Source: CBDCVA01 sp965222935 [NCBI: Candidatus Latescibacterota bacterium] (GTDB taxonomy: Bacteria > Latescibacterota > CBDCVA01). From it: DNA of 64,000 nt. The position numbers and the translations under genes are program-made. Shown piece after piece: positions 37,038-46,166 of the stretch (position 1 is its first letter; each line of letters opens with the position of its first letter). The stretch lies in contig CBDCVA010000002.1 of the NCBI GenBank assembly GCA_965222935.1, positions 434,001 through 498,000 of the forward strand. The letters are read 5' to 3'. A model generated the notes under the pieces. That model worked only from the letters and a program-made list of their open reading frames with translations, had not been told where the DNA came from and ran no database searches.

Positions 37038-38515
37038 CGGGCGGTGATCCCATCGAAGGCCATAACGTCCCGGCCGGCCCAGTCGCCTTCCCCGAGCCAG
37101 AGGACGTGCTCGCCAAAGGCTGGTCCCCGCGCGGAATCTGGATGCTCCTGAAGAATTTCGGGCCTGCGGCCATCCTGGCGTCGTTCGTCATCGGCGCGGG
37201 GGAGACGGTCCTGGCGGTGCGCGTCGGATCGTGGGGCGAGTACCGGCTCTTATGGCTAATCGCGATCAGCGCCGTCACTAAGAGCGTCTTCGTCACCTAT
37301 CTCCTGGGCCGCTACACGCTCTTGACAGGCGAATCCATTGGCGAGCGTTGGCTGCGCGCACCCGGACCCAGGGGTTGGCTTCTCTGGTTCATCCTCGTCA
37401 TAGACGTCTCGGTCCTCCCCTTCGGAATTGCGGCGATTGCGGCGGCATGCGGCGACCTCGTGACGAGCATCGCGGCGGTCGGTAACGTGCGGCTTTGGGC
37501 GACGGTCTTTCTCGTCGGTGCGATGGGACTTGGCATGGGGGTGACGTACCATTCGCTGGAAAGACAGCAGCTCATCATCTGCGGTATTCTGGTGATCGGG
37601 ACACTCGCCGGCGCGATCCTGGCGGGCCCCGATCTTCTCAAGCTCGTCGGGGGCCTCGTCGGCTTCTGGCAACTGCCGGAGTACCCCCCGTGGCTCGCGA
37701 ACCACGAGGCGTTCAGCGATCGGCCCGTGGCGCTGGAGCTTACGACGACGTTTGGATACGTCGGCGGCACGATGGTCGCGTATGTCGTCTACGCCGACTG
37801 GGTGGCCGTGCGGAAGTGGGGGATGACCGCCCACCCGGAGCTTGCGGTGATCCGAGCGCGTGCGGCGGCGAGTATGCCAGCGGATTACCTCCCGGTGGAT
37901 TCCCAATCGCTCCGCCTGGCACGGCGCGCGCTGCTTCCGTTGCGGACCGATATAGTCCTCGGCGCGGTCGCGCTCTTTGTCGTCACGGGCGCCTTCCTAG
38001 TCGCGGGTGCGTCCGTGATGTACCCGCGGCATCTCTTGCCCGCCGGCTTCCGGCTTCTTTCGGAGCAACGGGTGATCTGGGCGGAGATTAACGCCATCAT
38101 GGTACCCATCTATTACATCACGATCCTGGCAGCGCTGTGGGGCTCGCTCAACGCGATTCCGGATATCTTCGCGCGGGTGACCCACCAGTACCTGGGGCAC
38201 TTCATCGGCGCGCTCCGTGCCAAGCCCTACCGCTGGACGCTTCGGCGCATGGCGATCTACCTGATGGTCGCCTCGACGGTCGTGGTCTGGACAGGGATCA
38301 AGCCGGTCACGATGATGGACATCCTGGCGACGCTTTCGACCAACTTGGGAGTCGCCATCGTCTGCTTGGGAGCGATTTGGCTCAATGCGCAGCTTCCGCC
38401 CGCCTACAGAGCGCATCGTTGGGTTCTGGTCGGCACGGTCGTCTCCGCGCTCATCCTGTGGGCGGTGACGGCCGTGTCGTTGACGCAGATGTGGGCGAAG
38501 TACTTGGGTGGATAA
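37028..38515 (+). CDS. Nramp-related membrane transporter lacking DPGN
   Basis: A 495-aa integral membrane protein with about 11 TM segments and LeuT-like architecture, related to Nramp metal transporters. In the first TM segment the canonical metal-binding DPGN is absent; the region reads LASFVIGAGETVLAVRVG. So it is an Nramp-related, possibly non-metal or altered-selectivity carrier, as seen in several bacterial subfamilies. Other blocks are GMGVTYHSLERQQLIICG and YYITILAALWGSLNAIPDIF. Translationally coupled to the AKR gene by a 10-nt overlap. Confidence 0.8.
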   Translation: MAMTGGDPIEGHNVPAGPVAFPEPEDVLAKGWSPRGIWMLLKNFGPAAILASFVIGAGETVLAVRVGSWGEYRLLWLIAISAVTKSVFVTYLLGRYTLLTGESIGERWLRAPGPRGWLLWFILVIDVSVLPFGIAAIAAACGDLVTSIAAVGNVRLWATVFLVGAMGLGMGVTYHSLERQQLIICGILVIGTLAGAILAGPDLLKLVGGLVGFWQLPEYPPWLANHEAFSDRPVALELTTTFGYVGGTMVAYVVYADWVAVRKWGMTAHPELAVIRARAAASMPADYLPVDSQSLRLARRALLPLRTDIVLGAVALFVVTGAFLVAGASVMYPRHLLPAGFRLLSEQRVIWAEINAIMVPIYYITILAALWGSLNAIPDIFARVTHQYLGHFIGALRAKPYRWTLRRMAIYLMVASTVVVWTGIKPVTMMDILATLSTNLGVAIVCLGAIWLNAQLPPAYRAHRWVLVGTVVSALILWAVTAVSLTQMWAKYLGG

Positions 38516-38555
38516 GGCTTCTTGATGCGGACCTCGCGATACCCATAGAAGGGAG

Positions 38556-39254
38556 ATGAGTATGATCCACCTCGTGGTCTTCGACATGGCCGGCACCACC
38601 GTCAAAGACGAGGGTCTAGTCGCGGCTGCCATGGGAGGGGCCATGGAGGCGAGCGGTTACGCAACCGGCCGCGAGACGCTCCTACCCTGGATGGGAACGC
38701 ACAAACTTCGGGCCTTCCAGCATCTGCTCAGGGCGCGGCTGGGGCCGGATAACCCGGAAATCTACCCGGAAGCGGAACGGATCAACCGCGCCTACGATGA
38801 GGCGATGCTAGAAGCCTGCCGAAAGGGGCCACTGGAGCGCATTGGGGGAGCGACCGAGACCTTCGGCGCTCTGCGGGAGATGGAGATCAAGATCGCGCTC
38901 ACGACCGGTTTCGGTCGAGACGTGCAGGAGGAGATGCTGGACCGCCTGGGATGGAAGGACGGCATCGTTGACACCTGGGTCAACGCGGACGACGTGTCCG
39001 CGGGCCGACCGGCGCCGTACATGATCTTCCGCGCGATGGAGGCTACTGGCATCGGGAACGTGGCTCAGGTCGCAAAGGTGGGCGACTCGACCGTAGACCT
39101 TCAGGCGGGAACCAACGCAGGAGCCGCTGGCGTCATTGGCGTGCTCACCGGGGTGCAATCCGCCGCCGATCTGGGGACCGTTCGCCACACGCACATCCTC
39201 CCGAGCGTCGCGGCGCTTCCAGCGCTGTTGGATTCCGCGTTCCGCAACCTCTAG
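38556..39254 (+). CDS. phosphonatase-like HAD hydrolase
   Basis: A 232-aa haloacid-dehalogenase-superfamily phosphohydrolase of the PhnX-like type. The nucleophile motif is HLVVFDMAGTTV (DxxGT), motif II lies in ALTTGFGR and motif III/IV in VAKVGDSTVDLQAGTNAG. The cap region has no clear Schiff-base Lys characteristic of true phosphonoacetaldehyde hydrolase, so it is better called phosphonatase-like. GAAGGGAG precedes the ATG. It follows the Nramp-like gene by 40 bp. Confidence 0.85.
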   Translation: MSMIHLVVFDMAGTTVKDEGLVAAAMGGAMEASGYATGRETLLPWMGTHKLRAFQHLLRARLGPDNPEIYPEAERINRAYDEAMLEACRKGPLERIGGATETFGALREMEIKIALTTGFGRDVQEEMLDRLGWKDGIVDTWVNADDVSAGRPAPYMIFRAMEATGIGNVAQVAKVGDSTVDLQAGTNAGAAGVIGVLTGVQSAADLGTVRHTHILPSVAALPALLDSAFRNL

Positions 39255-39317
39255 GCCTGGTCCAGGCCCCAATCCCCTATCGGCCAGCTTCCCAAGACCA
39301 AGGAGGAGTCGCGTCGG

Positions 39318-40421
39318 GTGATGTTGTGGCCGCTCGGCGTCAGGGGGAGCACTGATCTCGTGGCAACCGTAGAAGATAAAGACGTTCCCCTGACACAGGG
39401 CCTACTTCAGCGTCGGAGACTTTGGACCGGCCTGCGGCTCTTCGCCGCGCTGAGCGTTGCGGGGCTCTTAGCCGTGACGCTGTACACGGGCGCCGAGGAG
39501 AGCCTGCCCGCGCTTGGGAGGATTCGCTGGCTCCATGTTGTGCTTGCCCTAGGCTTTGCAACGGCGGACTGGCTCGCGACGGGCTTGCGGCTCTATCTGT
39601 TCGCGCGGCGACTGCACCCCGCCATCCGGTACTGGACCTGCGCTCAGGCGGGCCTGTCGAACACGTTCATGGGCGCCGTGACGCCGTCGCAGACGGGGGG
39701 AGGATTCGCTCAGGTCTATGTTTTGGCGCGCGCCGGCATGCCGGTCACTTCGGCCATCATGGCGAGCCTGGCGAGCTTCACGTGCACGGTGATCGCTATC
39801 GGTGCACTCACGACCGGAGCGCTCGCCACCCTAGAACCCGAGGTCTTGGAGTTACCCGGCGTCCGTTACTGGCTGTCTTACGCTGCACTGGCCTTCGGGA
39901 TAGTGGCGGTGTTCACGGCCTTGTGCATGCTCCATGCTACGGCGGCGGAGCGATTGGCACAGGGGCTGCTTGGATGGGTCGTCCGGTTGCGCGGCCACAC
40001 TAGAGAATCGCCCCCCGCTTGGGCGCGCCGCGCCTCGGCCTGGCTCTCGGGATGCCAGAAAGACCTGGCCGGCTACACGCGCACAGCCAAGGGCACCATC
40101 GCGGCCGGGGCGGGGCTTTCCGCATTCTCGTTCCTGGCGAAGTACATGATCGCGTACGTCATCCTTCTGGGCCTTAGTGCACCCGTGCCGCTGGAGCAGG
40201 TCATCCTCGTACAGATTCTGATCACCTTCGCAGCGTACTTCCTCCCGACGCCCGGCGGAAGCGGCCTGATGGAGGTCGTCGCCGCAACGCTCATGGGGCT
40301 GATCGCACCGGTCGACGTGATCCCCGTCTTCACCGTGCTATGGCGCTTCGCCACGTCGTACGTCAACGTCGCGCTCGGAGGGCTGGTCCTGCTGCGGGTG
40401 CTGAAGGTAGAAGGAGCCTAG
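39318..40421 (+). CDS. YbhN/UPF0104-family flippase-like membrane protein
   Basis: A 367-aa integral membrane protein of the lysylphosphatidylglycerol-synthetase TM / UPF0104 family with about seven to eight TM segments. GAVTPSQTGGGFAQVYVLARAG is the family hallmark (TPS.AGG-like) and TFAAYFLPTPGGSGLMEV a second conserved block. These proteins are inferred lipid flippases or scaffolds. AAGGAGGAG sits before the GTG/ATG pair (39318/39321). It ends 17 bp from the convergent indolepyruvate oxidoreductase gene. Confidence 0.87.
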   Translation: MMLWPLGVRGSTDLVATVEDKDVPLTQGLLQRRRLWTGLRLFAALSVAGLLAVTLYTGAEESLPALGRIRWLHVVLALGFATADWLATGLRLYLFARRLHPAIRYWTCAQAGLSNTFMGAVTPSQTGGGFAQVYVLARAGMPVTSAIMASLASFTCTVIAIGALTTGALATLEPEVLELPGVRYWLSYAALAFGIVAVFTALCMLHATAAERLAQGLLGWVVRLRGHTRESPPAWARRASAWLSGCQKDLAGYTRTAKGTIAAGAGLSAFSFLAKYMIAYVILLGLSAPVPLEQVILVQILITFAAYFLPTPGGSGLMEVVAATLMGLIAPVDVIPVFTVLWRFATSYVNVALGGLVLLRVLKVEGA

Positions 40422-40437
40422 CGAGGTGGGGGCGGCC

Positions 40438-43400
40438 CTATGCCGCCACGGGCTCCTCCTCGGGTTCGCGGGCGACGGCGGTCCGGTTCAGAGCGGCTTC
40501 TGCGGCGCGGCGGGCGGCGTCCATCTTGGGGTAGCGCACCTCCCGGTAGCCGCGGACCTCCTCGGGCGTCGCAAGCGCATCGACGTAGGCCCGGTAGCCA
40601 GCCTCATCCTCGTAGCGAAAACCGCGCACCAGATCCACGTACCAGGCGCGGAAGGCCTTCTCGCGCGTGTGCCAACCCGGAAGTAGGCGGCGCAGGAACT
40701 TCAGGTGCTTGAATAGCGAGAGCTGCCAATCGCGCGTGGTGATGTCGAACTCGATATTCTTACCGAAGACGGTGAAGCGAGGCCGGGTGAAATGACGGTA
40801 CGTGAGCCGGTCGCCGTTTTCAGGATCGACGCCGTAGCGGGCACGGTCGTGGGCGCGCTTCTCCTCGCTCGTCAGAAGATGGGCGACGTAGATCTCGTCC
40901 TTGATGACCATACACTTGGCGAGGTTCCAGATCACAGAACGTGTGGCGGCGAATCCATGCTCGGCGCTGTCGCGTTCATAGGTCTCACGAATGAGGTCCA
41001 CGTACTGGCGCGCGTAGTCCAGGCCCTCGTACTGCAAGCAATCGTAGATGCGCCTGGCGGCGTCGGCCCGCAGCGTGTCATCGAGGGCCGTGTCGTCCAG
41101 CGCCCCGGCGACGAGCAGCCGATACGCCGTCGCAAGCTTCTCCCCGCCCCACATCCTGCTGGCGAGAATCCCCCCCTTGCTCTCAACGGTGTCGGCATAT
41201 CCGAGTTGGGGCGCCGCGATGCTGAAGCGCTCGGGATCGTGCGCGACGGCTCGCCCCAGACGGAACGCCTTGAGGTTGGTCTCGCGGTCGCGGCGGCGCA
41301 CAGTGTTTTCGATAGCCCAGTGCAAGGCCTTCTCGGAAAGCGGCACAAGGCCCTTCTGCCATGCGATGCCCAGCAGGATGATATTGGCGTATAGCTTGTT
41401 GCCCAGGTGGGTCCCCGCGATGTCGAAGATGTCGGCACCGAAGTAGCGTGAAGCGTCCGTGTAGCGGCGCAGAAGACCTTCCAGCTCTCCGGGCGAGAAA
41501 TCCTCGTCGTCCATCAACGTGGAGATAGTGGGTGTCTTGGCCGTGTTGACCACGGCTGCAGTCCTCTCGGGTCCCCCAACGCGAAGCGTGCCCCTCGGAT
41601 CGAGGCCCCTGGCGGCCTCAAGGATATCCAGACCGAAAAGCAGGTTCGCCTTGCCGTATGGCGTGATCGGCGAGAGCACGCGATCGTCCTTGGCGAAGTT
41701 CAGATGGGAGTACACCGAGCCGTTGCGGATGGCGAGCCCCTTCTTGTTCGCGAAGTGCACGCTCAAGCCCTCGCGCGCCGCCGCCTTGGCCAGGACGGCC
41801 GAGACGAGGTTGATTCCCATGCCGCCGACGCCCGCGATGTAGCAGTACCAAACGTCGTCGAAGTCGTCGATCTCAGGCTCGGGGAGGTCATCGAGGGTGA
41901 GTTCGCGCTTCTTCGACCTCCCCGGCGCCGAACGGCGGATCGTCACCTCTTCGAAGGAGGGGCACGCCTTGAGTTTGGTGCAGGCGGTGTCCGCCACGCA
42001 GGTAGACAGGTCCGTCTCGATCTTGGGACCGTACGGCGTCTCGGTGACCGTCAACCCCGTACAGCCCGTCCCACGGGTGCACTCGAGACAGTACTCGCAC
42101 ACCTCCGGCGTGATGTTGATCTCCACCTTCTCGGGGAGATAACCGCGCTCGGCCGCAACCTTTGCGAGCTTCGCGCGCTCGCGCCTATGGAAGGTGATGC
42201 CGCATTCCTTATCCGCGACGATAACCTTCACGCCGTCACGCAGCATCGCGCTCTCCACGGTGCGACGGTAGTCCGCGCGGCCGGCCGGATCCATCCGCGC
42301 AAGCCACACATCGTCCTCCCCGCCCAGGCCGCGGACGATCTTTTCGATGTCCTGAGCGAAGGTGGGTTGACCCAGCACGTCGATGTCGATGCCGGGTGTC
42401 GGCTGGTGGCCCGTCATCGCGGTGGTTTTGTTGTCCAGGATAATGTAGGTGATGTCCTGGCGGTGCTTGATCGAGTCGGAGATGGCCGTCATCCCGCTGT
42501 GGAAGAACGTCGAGTCGCCCATGAAGACGACCTGCTTGTTGGTGATGAAGCGGTCGATCCCCGCGCCCGTGCCGCCGCCCAGCCCCATGCCCGATAGGTT
42601 GTGCATGAGCCGGCTGAAAGGCGCGTACTTGAGCATCGAATAGCAGCCGATATCCCCGTGAAAAACAAGGTCCACTGGCTCGAGACCGTGCTCACGCTCC
42701 ATATACTCGGGGTCCAAGAGATCATCGGTAACCTGCTTCAGGACGCTGGCGGAATCGCGGTGCGGGCAACCGGGACAGAAGGAAGGCGTGCGGCCGGGGG
42801 CGCGTATCTTCACCTCCGCCGTCCGGGCAACCAGGGCGCGCTCACGCTCGAGCCTCTCAGCATCCACGGGAACGGTCGGGTCGCGCAACGCCAACAAGAG
42901 AGGCGCCAGGTGGTCGATGAGGATGGAGGGGTTGAACCCGCGCGTGGAGGGAAGACCGCGCAGACCCTCGGGAAAGGCCTTGCCCCAGACGCGGTAGTCG
43001 CCCAGCTCGCCGCCCTGCCGAGCGGCACTGAGGATGGCGGTCACCTGCGGCTCGATGAACGCGCGCTTCTCCTCAACGACAACCAAGTCCTCGACCCCGC
43101 GGGCGAACTCGCAGATGATGGTCGGGTCCACCGGATGGGTGACGCCCAGCTTGAGGATGGGGATCGCGCCCAGAAGACCCAGCTCAGCGAGGGCGTGCTC
43201 CAGGTAGCAGTACGCCAGCCCGGAGGTGACGAAACCCAAACGCTTTCGGGACCGGCTAGGGTGGACGATGCGGTTGAGGCCGAATTCCCGCACCAACGCC
43301 AGTAACCTCGGGAAGCGCCCCTCGACGACCTCTATCTCCTTCCGGCCTGTATCCGGCGGGATGACGACGCGGTCATCAAGCGAGATTTGGGAGGTATCCA

Positions 43401-44010
43401 GCGTGACAGGGGCCCGGGTATTGACATCGGGGTAGCGGTTGGAAGCGCAGAGGACGGTGCCGCCGCCGTCGGCCTGGTTGGAGGTCACCAGGAAACCGAC
43501 ATAGAGCTTGGTTCGTTCGCTGAGTTCGAAGGAAAGGCCGAGCCAGTCCTTAATCTCCTGGAAGGTACTGGGCTCGACGACGGGCATGTAGAGGTGCTGG
43601 GACATGAAGCGGCTATCAGCGGGCACCTGGGTACCCTCGGTCCAGGTGTCATCGCCGAACACGCAGACGGCCCCACCACCGGGCGCAGGGCCCGTCATGT
43701 TGCTGATCGCCAGCGCGTCGGAAGCGACGTGGAGGCCGACGTTCTTCATCACGGCCATCGCGCGGATGTTGCTCATCTGCGAGCCGTTGAGACGCGCGGC
43801 GCTGAGCGCCTCGTTATTGGCGATCTGGGCGAGGATGCCTCGCTCGAGGAGCAGGTCGCGAATAGATTCGACGGTGTCGAAAACTTCCGCGACGGGCGAG
43901 CCTGGATACCCGGTGATGGAAGCAACTGCGCTTTCCAACCCGCCCTTGACGATCAACTCGTTGCCCGTGAAGATGCCCGTCCCGGCCTCTTGCAGAAATC
44001 GCTCATCCAT
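40438..44010 (-). CDS. fused indolepyruvate:ferredoxin oxidoreductase
   Basis: A 1190-aa single-chain enzyme that oxidatively decarboxylates aryl pyruvates to aryl-acyl-CoA using TPP and ferredoxin. The N-terminal part holds the pyrimidine-binding domain (TGYPGSPVAEVFD) and CPGCPHRDS; the TPP domain contains HGDIGCYSMLKYAPFS and GDSTFFHSGMTAI. Two Cys clusters (CEYCLECTRGTGC and CVADTACTKLKAC) should carry ferredoxin-type [4Fe-4S] centres. The C-terminal gamma-like domain begins YIAGVGGMGINLVSAVL. In the separate-subunit forms these would be IorA and IorB. GGAG precedes the ATG. It may serve amino acid fermentation or assimilation. Confidence 0.93.
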   Translation of the reverse strand: MDERFLQEAGTGIFTGNELIVKGGLESAVASITGYPGSPVAEVFDTVESIRDLLLERGILAQIANNEALSAARLNGSQMSNIRAMAVMKNVGLHVASDALAISNMTGPAPGGGAVCVFGDDTWTEGTQVPADSRFMSQHLYMPVVEPSTFQEIKDWLGLSFELSERTKLYVGFLVTSNQADGGGTVLCASNRYPDVNTRAPVTLDTSQISLDDRVVIPPDTGRKEIEVVEGRFPRLLALVREFGLNRIVHPSRSRKRLGFVTSGLAYCYLEHALAELGLLGAIPILKLGVTHPVDPTIICEFARGVEDLVVVEEKRAFIEPQVTAILSAARQGGELGDYRVWGKAFPEGLRGLPSTRGFNPSILIDHLAPLLLALRDPTVPVDAERLERERALVARTAEVKIRAPGRTPSFCPGCPHRDSASVLKQVTDDLLDPEYMEREHGLEPVDLVFHGDIGCYSMLKYAPFSRLMHNLSGMGLGGGTGAGIDRFITNKQVVFMGDSTFFHSGMTAISDSIKHRQDITYIILDNKTTAMTGHQPTPGIDIDVLGQPTFAQDIEKIVRGLGGEDDVWLARMDPAGRADYRRTVESAMLRDGVKVIVADKECGITFHRRERAKLAKVAAERGYLPEKVEINITPEVCEYCLECTRGTGCTGLTVTETPYGPKIETDLSTCVADTACTKLKACPSFEEVTIRRSAPGRSKKRELTLDDLPEPEIDDFDDVWYCYIAGVGGMGINLVSAVLAKAAAREGLSVHFANKKGLAIRNGSVYSHLNFAKDDRVLSPITPYGKANLLFGLDILEAARGLDPRGTLRVGGPERTAAVVNTAKTPTISTLMDDEDFSPGELEGLLRRYTDASRYFGADIFDIAGTHLGNKLYANIILLGIAWQKGLVPLSEKALHWAIENTVRRRDRETNLKAFRLGRAVAHDPERFSIAAPQLGYADTVESKGGILASRMWGGEKLATAYRLLVAGALDDTALDDTLRADAARRIYDCLQYEGLDYARQYVDLIRETYERDSAEHGFAATRSVIWNLAKCMVIKDEIYVAHLLTSEEKRAHDRARYGVDPENGDRLTYRHFTRPRFTVFGKNIEFDITTRDWQLSLFKHLKFLRRLLPGWHTREKAFRAWYVDLVRGFRYEDEAGYRAYVDALATPEEVRGYREVRYPKMDAARRAAEAALNRTAVAREPEEEPVAA

Positions 44011-44180
44011 TCGCCTACTCCGGATACGCCATGCGAACCCTAGCCGGCCGGAGAGGTCCGCGTGTCCCCATGGTGCAACCCAAAAGCCGCATCATGCCGG
44101 ACGGCCGTGCCATATCGTCTCCGGCACTTTTATGGCAAAGTGCTTTCTAAGATAGGCGATTTACGGGTGAGAGCAAACGC

Positions 44181-44316
44181 GTGATGAACCCGCTATGCGC
44201 CGCCCTCGCGGCCTCCGGGCGTGGGAAGCCTCGATGCGGTGAGCCGCGTGGTTCACGTTCTCGGCTGCGTCAACGCGGCGGTCGAGTTTGAGATCGTCGT
44301 CGAGGTGACAAATTAG
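44181..44316 (+). pseudogene. RidA/YjgF-like remnant
   Basis: Frame from 44221: GSLDAVSRVVHVLGCVNAA, which resembles the RidA-family block around its catalytic-pocket helix. A short upstream segment in another frame (NPLCAALAASGR at 44181-44220) would join it after a frameshift. The expected RidA C-terminus (VNGASDLLVEVFGE-like) is only faintly echoed before the TAG at 44314-44316. I read it as a decayed fragment overlapping the HTH gene's 3' end. Confidence 0.35.
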
Positions 44317-44546
44317 CCATCACCGCACCCATCGGCTTCCTCCAGCCGAGCTGCGAAAGCGTCGAGATTCGCGGTGTAGACACGATTCGGCTTCCGACCG
44401 CCCCGCTCCCACTCGATGACGGCCATCGGCGAGACCTCGAGCGCCTGGGCGAAGACGCGCTCCGAAAGCCCCGCGCGCTCGCGCAGATTACGGATCGCCT
44501 CAGCGGTCCACCGCCGCGATCCTAGCCTTCTCCCGTCCTCTGCCAT
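44313..44546 (-). CDS. small XRE-type HTH regulator
   Basis: A 77-aa DNA-binding protein with WTAEAIRNLRERAGLSERVF and ALEVSPMAVIEWERGGRKPN, the XRE/Cro-type helix-turn-helix. No toxin partner is next to it. Its length resembles MqsA/HigA-type antitoxin-like domains and phage repressors. A 13-bp inverted repeat 18-30 bp upstream of the start could be its operator. It is divergent from the aquaporin gene. Confidence 0.75.
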   Translation of the reverse strand: MAEDGRRLGSRRWTAEAIRNLRERAGLSERVFAQALEVSPMAVIEWERGGRKPNRVYTANLDAFAARLEEADGCGDG

Positions 44547-44563
44547 CGTCTTGCCCCCTAATG

Positions 44564-44576
44564 CTACACTCTGTAG
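44564..44576. promoter_or_regulatory. inverted repeat, candidate autoregulatory operator
   Basis: CTACACTCTGTAG: 5-bp perfect arms around a 3-nt centre, 18-30 bp from the HTH start codon. Its size and position fit a dimer-binding site of the XRE-type regulator. Confidence 0.45.
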
Positions 44577-44641
44577 AAAAAATACGCCAACCGCTCAGAA
44601 GGCAATCGTAATTCGGCGTCCGGGGATGGGGCGTGTCCCGG

Positions 44642-44716
44642 TTTGTATTGTATTTGTATTGGTACTTGACAGAGCCGAATGATCGTTTAGTGTATCTAGC
44701 GTTAGTATCTAGCGTT
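44642..44716 (+). promoter_or_regulatory. repeat-bearing promoter region of aquaporin
   Basis: TTTGTATTG occurs at 44642-44650 and 44653-44661 (11-bp period), right before a consensus TTGACA at 44666-44671. A TAGTGT at 44688-44693 would be a -10 with a 16-bp spacer. GTATCTAGCGTT is repeated at 44692-44703 and 44705-44716 (13-bp period) across the expected transcription start. The sequence is AT-rich compared with its surroundings. Confidence 0.45.
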
Positions 44717-44824
44717 GCTGAGTGAGGAAAGGACCGCCTCTTTTCCCTGTTCAACGACGCACCAGTGCTCAGCTGGACAACCGCCCATCCATTAGGGGGT
44801 GCCAGCGACACACGGGGGGACGCC

Positions 44825-45511
44825 ATGAGTGCAGCTTCAGAAGCAACCGCGGGCCAGGCATCAGCACCGGGGCTTTCCAAGAGGCTTGGTGCCGAGACGA
44901 TGGCCGCCTTCGCGCTGACCTTCGTCGGATGCAGTGCCATCATGACGGGCATGAGTCACGTGGGCGTGGCCCTCGCCTTCGGCCTCACGCTTGCTGTCAT
45001 GGTCGCCTCGACGGGGCATATTTCGGGTGGACACGCCAATCCGGCGGTGACCATCGGCCTGGCCTCCGTTGGGCGCCACCCGTGGCGAGAGGTGCCGGGC
45101 TACGTCATCGCGCAGTGTATCGGCGCTCTGATCGCCGGGGTGCTCCTGCGCCTCATCATCGGAACCGCCGCCGATCTAGGAACCAACGCGCCAGTGGGCG
45201 AGACGGCCTCGGGGAACGCGTTTGTCCTCGAGATCGTGCTGACGGCTATCTTCGTGTTTGTGGTCACCTCGGTCGCGACGGACGCGAAGGCTCCAAGCTA
45301 CATCGCCGGCTTCGCTATCGGCGGGACCATCACGCTCTTGGCCCTCGGCGGCGGCAACGTCTCGAGTGCCTCCATGAATCCCGCGCGCTCGCTCGGCCCT
45401 GCGCTCATCGCCGCCAAGGCAGGACACCTATGGCTGTACATCTTGGGGCCGATCATCGGGGGCATCATCGGCGCGTGGATTTCGAGGCTGGTAGGCACCC
45501 GAAACGACTAG
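44825..45511 (+). CDS. MIP-family aquaporin/AqpZ-like channel
   Basis: A 228-aa channel with six TM segments and both NPA boxes: HISGGHANPAVTIGLA and ASMNPARSLGPALI. The residue after NPA and the Arg in the second box (NPARS) match AqpZ-type water channels rather than glycerol facilitators; a long substrate list cannot be excluded. The ATG at 44825 follows AGGGGGTGCC-type sequence and avoids a non-membrane N-terminus from the upstream ATG. The promoter region with direct repeats lies 110-180 bp upstream. Confidence 0.92.
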   Translation: MSAASEATAGQASAPGLSKRLGAETMAAFALTFVGCSAIMTGMSHVGVALAFGLTLAVMVASTGHISGGHANPAVTIGLASVGRHPWREVPGYVIAQCIGALIAGVLLRLIIGTAADLGTNAPVGETASGNAFVLEIVLTAIFVFVVTSVATDAKAPSYIAGFAIGGTITLLALGGGNVSSASMNPARSLGPALIAAKAGHLWLYILGPIIGGIIGAWISRLVGTRND

Positions 45512-45627
45512 CGGGGTAAGAGCCTGGGTGGCGAGGCACTGCGCCATCCATCGAGGATCTCACGAGCTGCGCGCGGGACATCGGAGTGCTACGGGCGCTT
45601 GAAGGCTCATTGACGACAGGGGTGCAC

Positions 45628-45981
45628 ATGAGCGAAGAGGGGGTCGTCGGGGCGAAGCGGCAAAGCATAGCCGTCGTAGAGAAGTCCAGCCTGATCTACG
45701 GCACGCTGAGCGGCGTCGCCATCCTTCTGGCTATCGGGGCCTTGGGCCTCACGGCGTGGAGCGACATATGGGTGCTCTGTGGATTTATCGTCGGCTTGGG
45801 GCTCCTGTTCCTCTTCACGGCCTCGTCCACGGCGCTGATCGGACCGTGTCCCTCCTGCGGCGCCGAGATTCAGCAGGGCAAGCGCTCGGTCTTCACCTGC
45901 CGCCATTGCGAGGCAACGGTCGTGGGGAAGGCCGGGCGCTTCTACACCGCCGAGGCGGCGCGCGTCCGTGATCTTCTGTAA
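45628..45981 (+). CDS. membrane protein with C-terminal zinc ribbon
   Basis: A 117-aa protein. Two hydrophobic segments (GTLSGVAILLAIGALGLTAW and IWVLCGFIVGLGLLFLF) precede a zinc ribbon made of CPSCGAEIQ and CRHCEATVV, separated by 15 residues. The ribbon is likely cytosolic. The ATG at 45628 gives a compact N-terminus; an upstream start would add 14 residues. No family name was recognised. Confidence 0.65.
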   Translation: MSEEGVVGAKRQSIAVVEKSSLIYGTLSGVAILLAIGALGLTAWSDIWVLCGFIVGLGLLFLFTASSTALIGPCPSCGAEIQQGKRSVFTCRHCEATVVGKAGRFYTAEAARVRDLL

Positions 45982-45989
45982 CGCAAGAT

Positions 45990-46166
45990 TTACAAGAGTA
46001 GCCACACGACATCCCGCATCTTGATACGCTCGGTCAAGACGTCGGCCCTGTCACGGTCTATCCACGGACCGTGTTCGTACTCCAGGGTCGCGCTTCCGGT
46101 GTAGCCGCCGGCGGTGTCAAGGGCGCTATCCCGCGCCCCAACCTCCGCTGACCCGGGGCTCGCCCG
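45990..46166 (-). pseudogene. C-terminal remnant of sugar-phosphate isomerase/epimerase-like protein
   Basis: The minus strand is open from the Gfo/Idh stop codon to a TAA at 45990-45992. GGYTGSATLEYEHGPWIDRD resembles the last strand/helix of TIM-barrel sugar isomerases (GYxG...LEYE). No start codon is suitable. Such enzymes often sit beside Gfo/Idh/MocA genes, which makes a decayed neighbour plausible, but the match is short. Confidence 0.3.
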
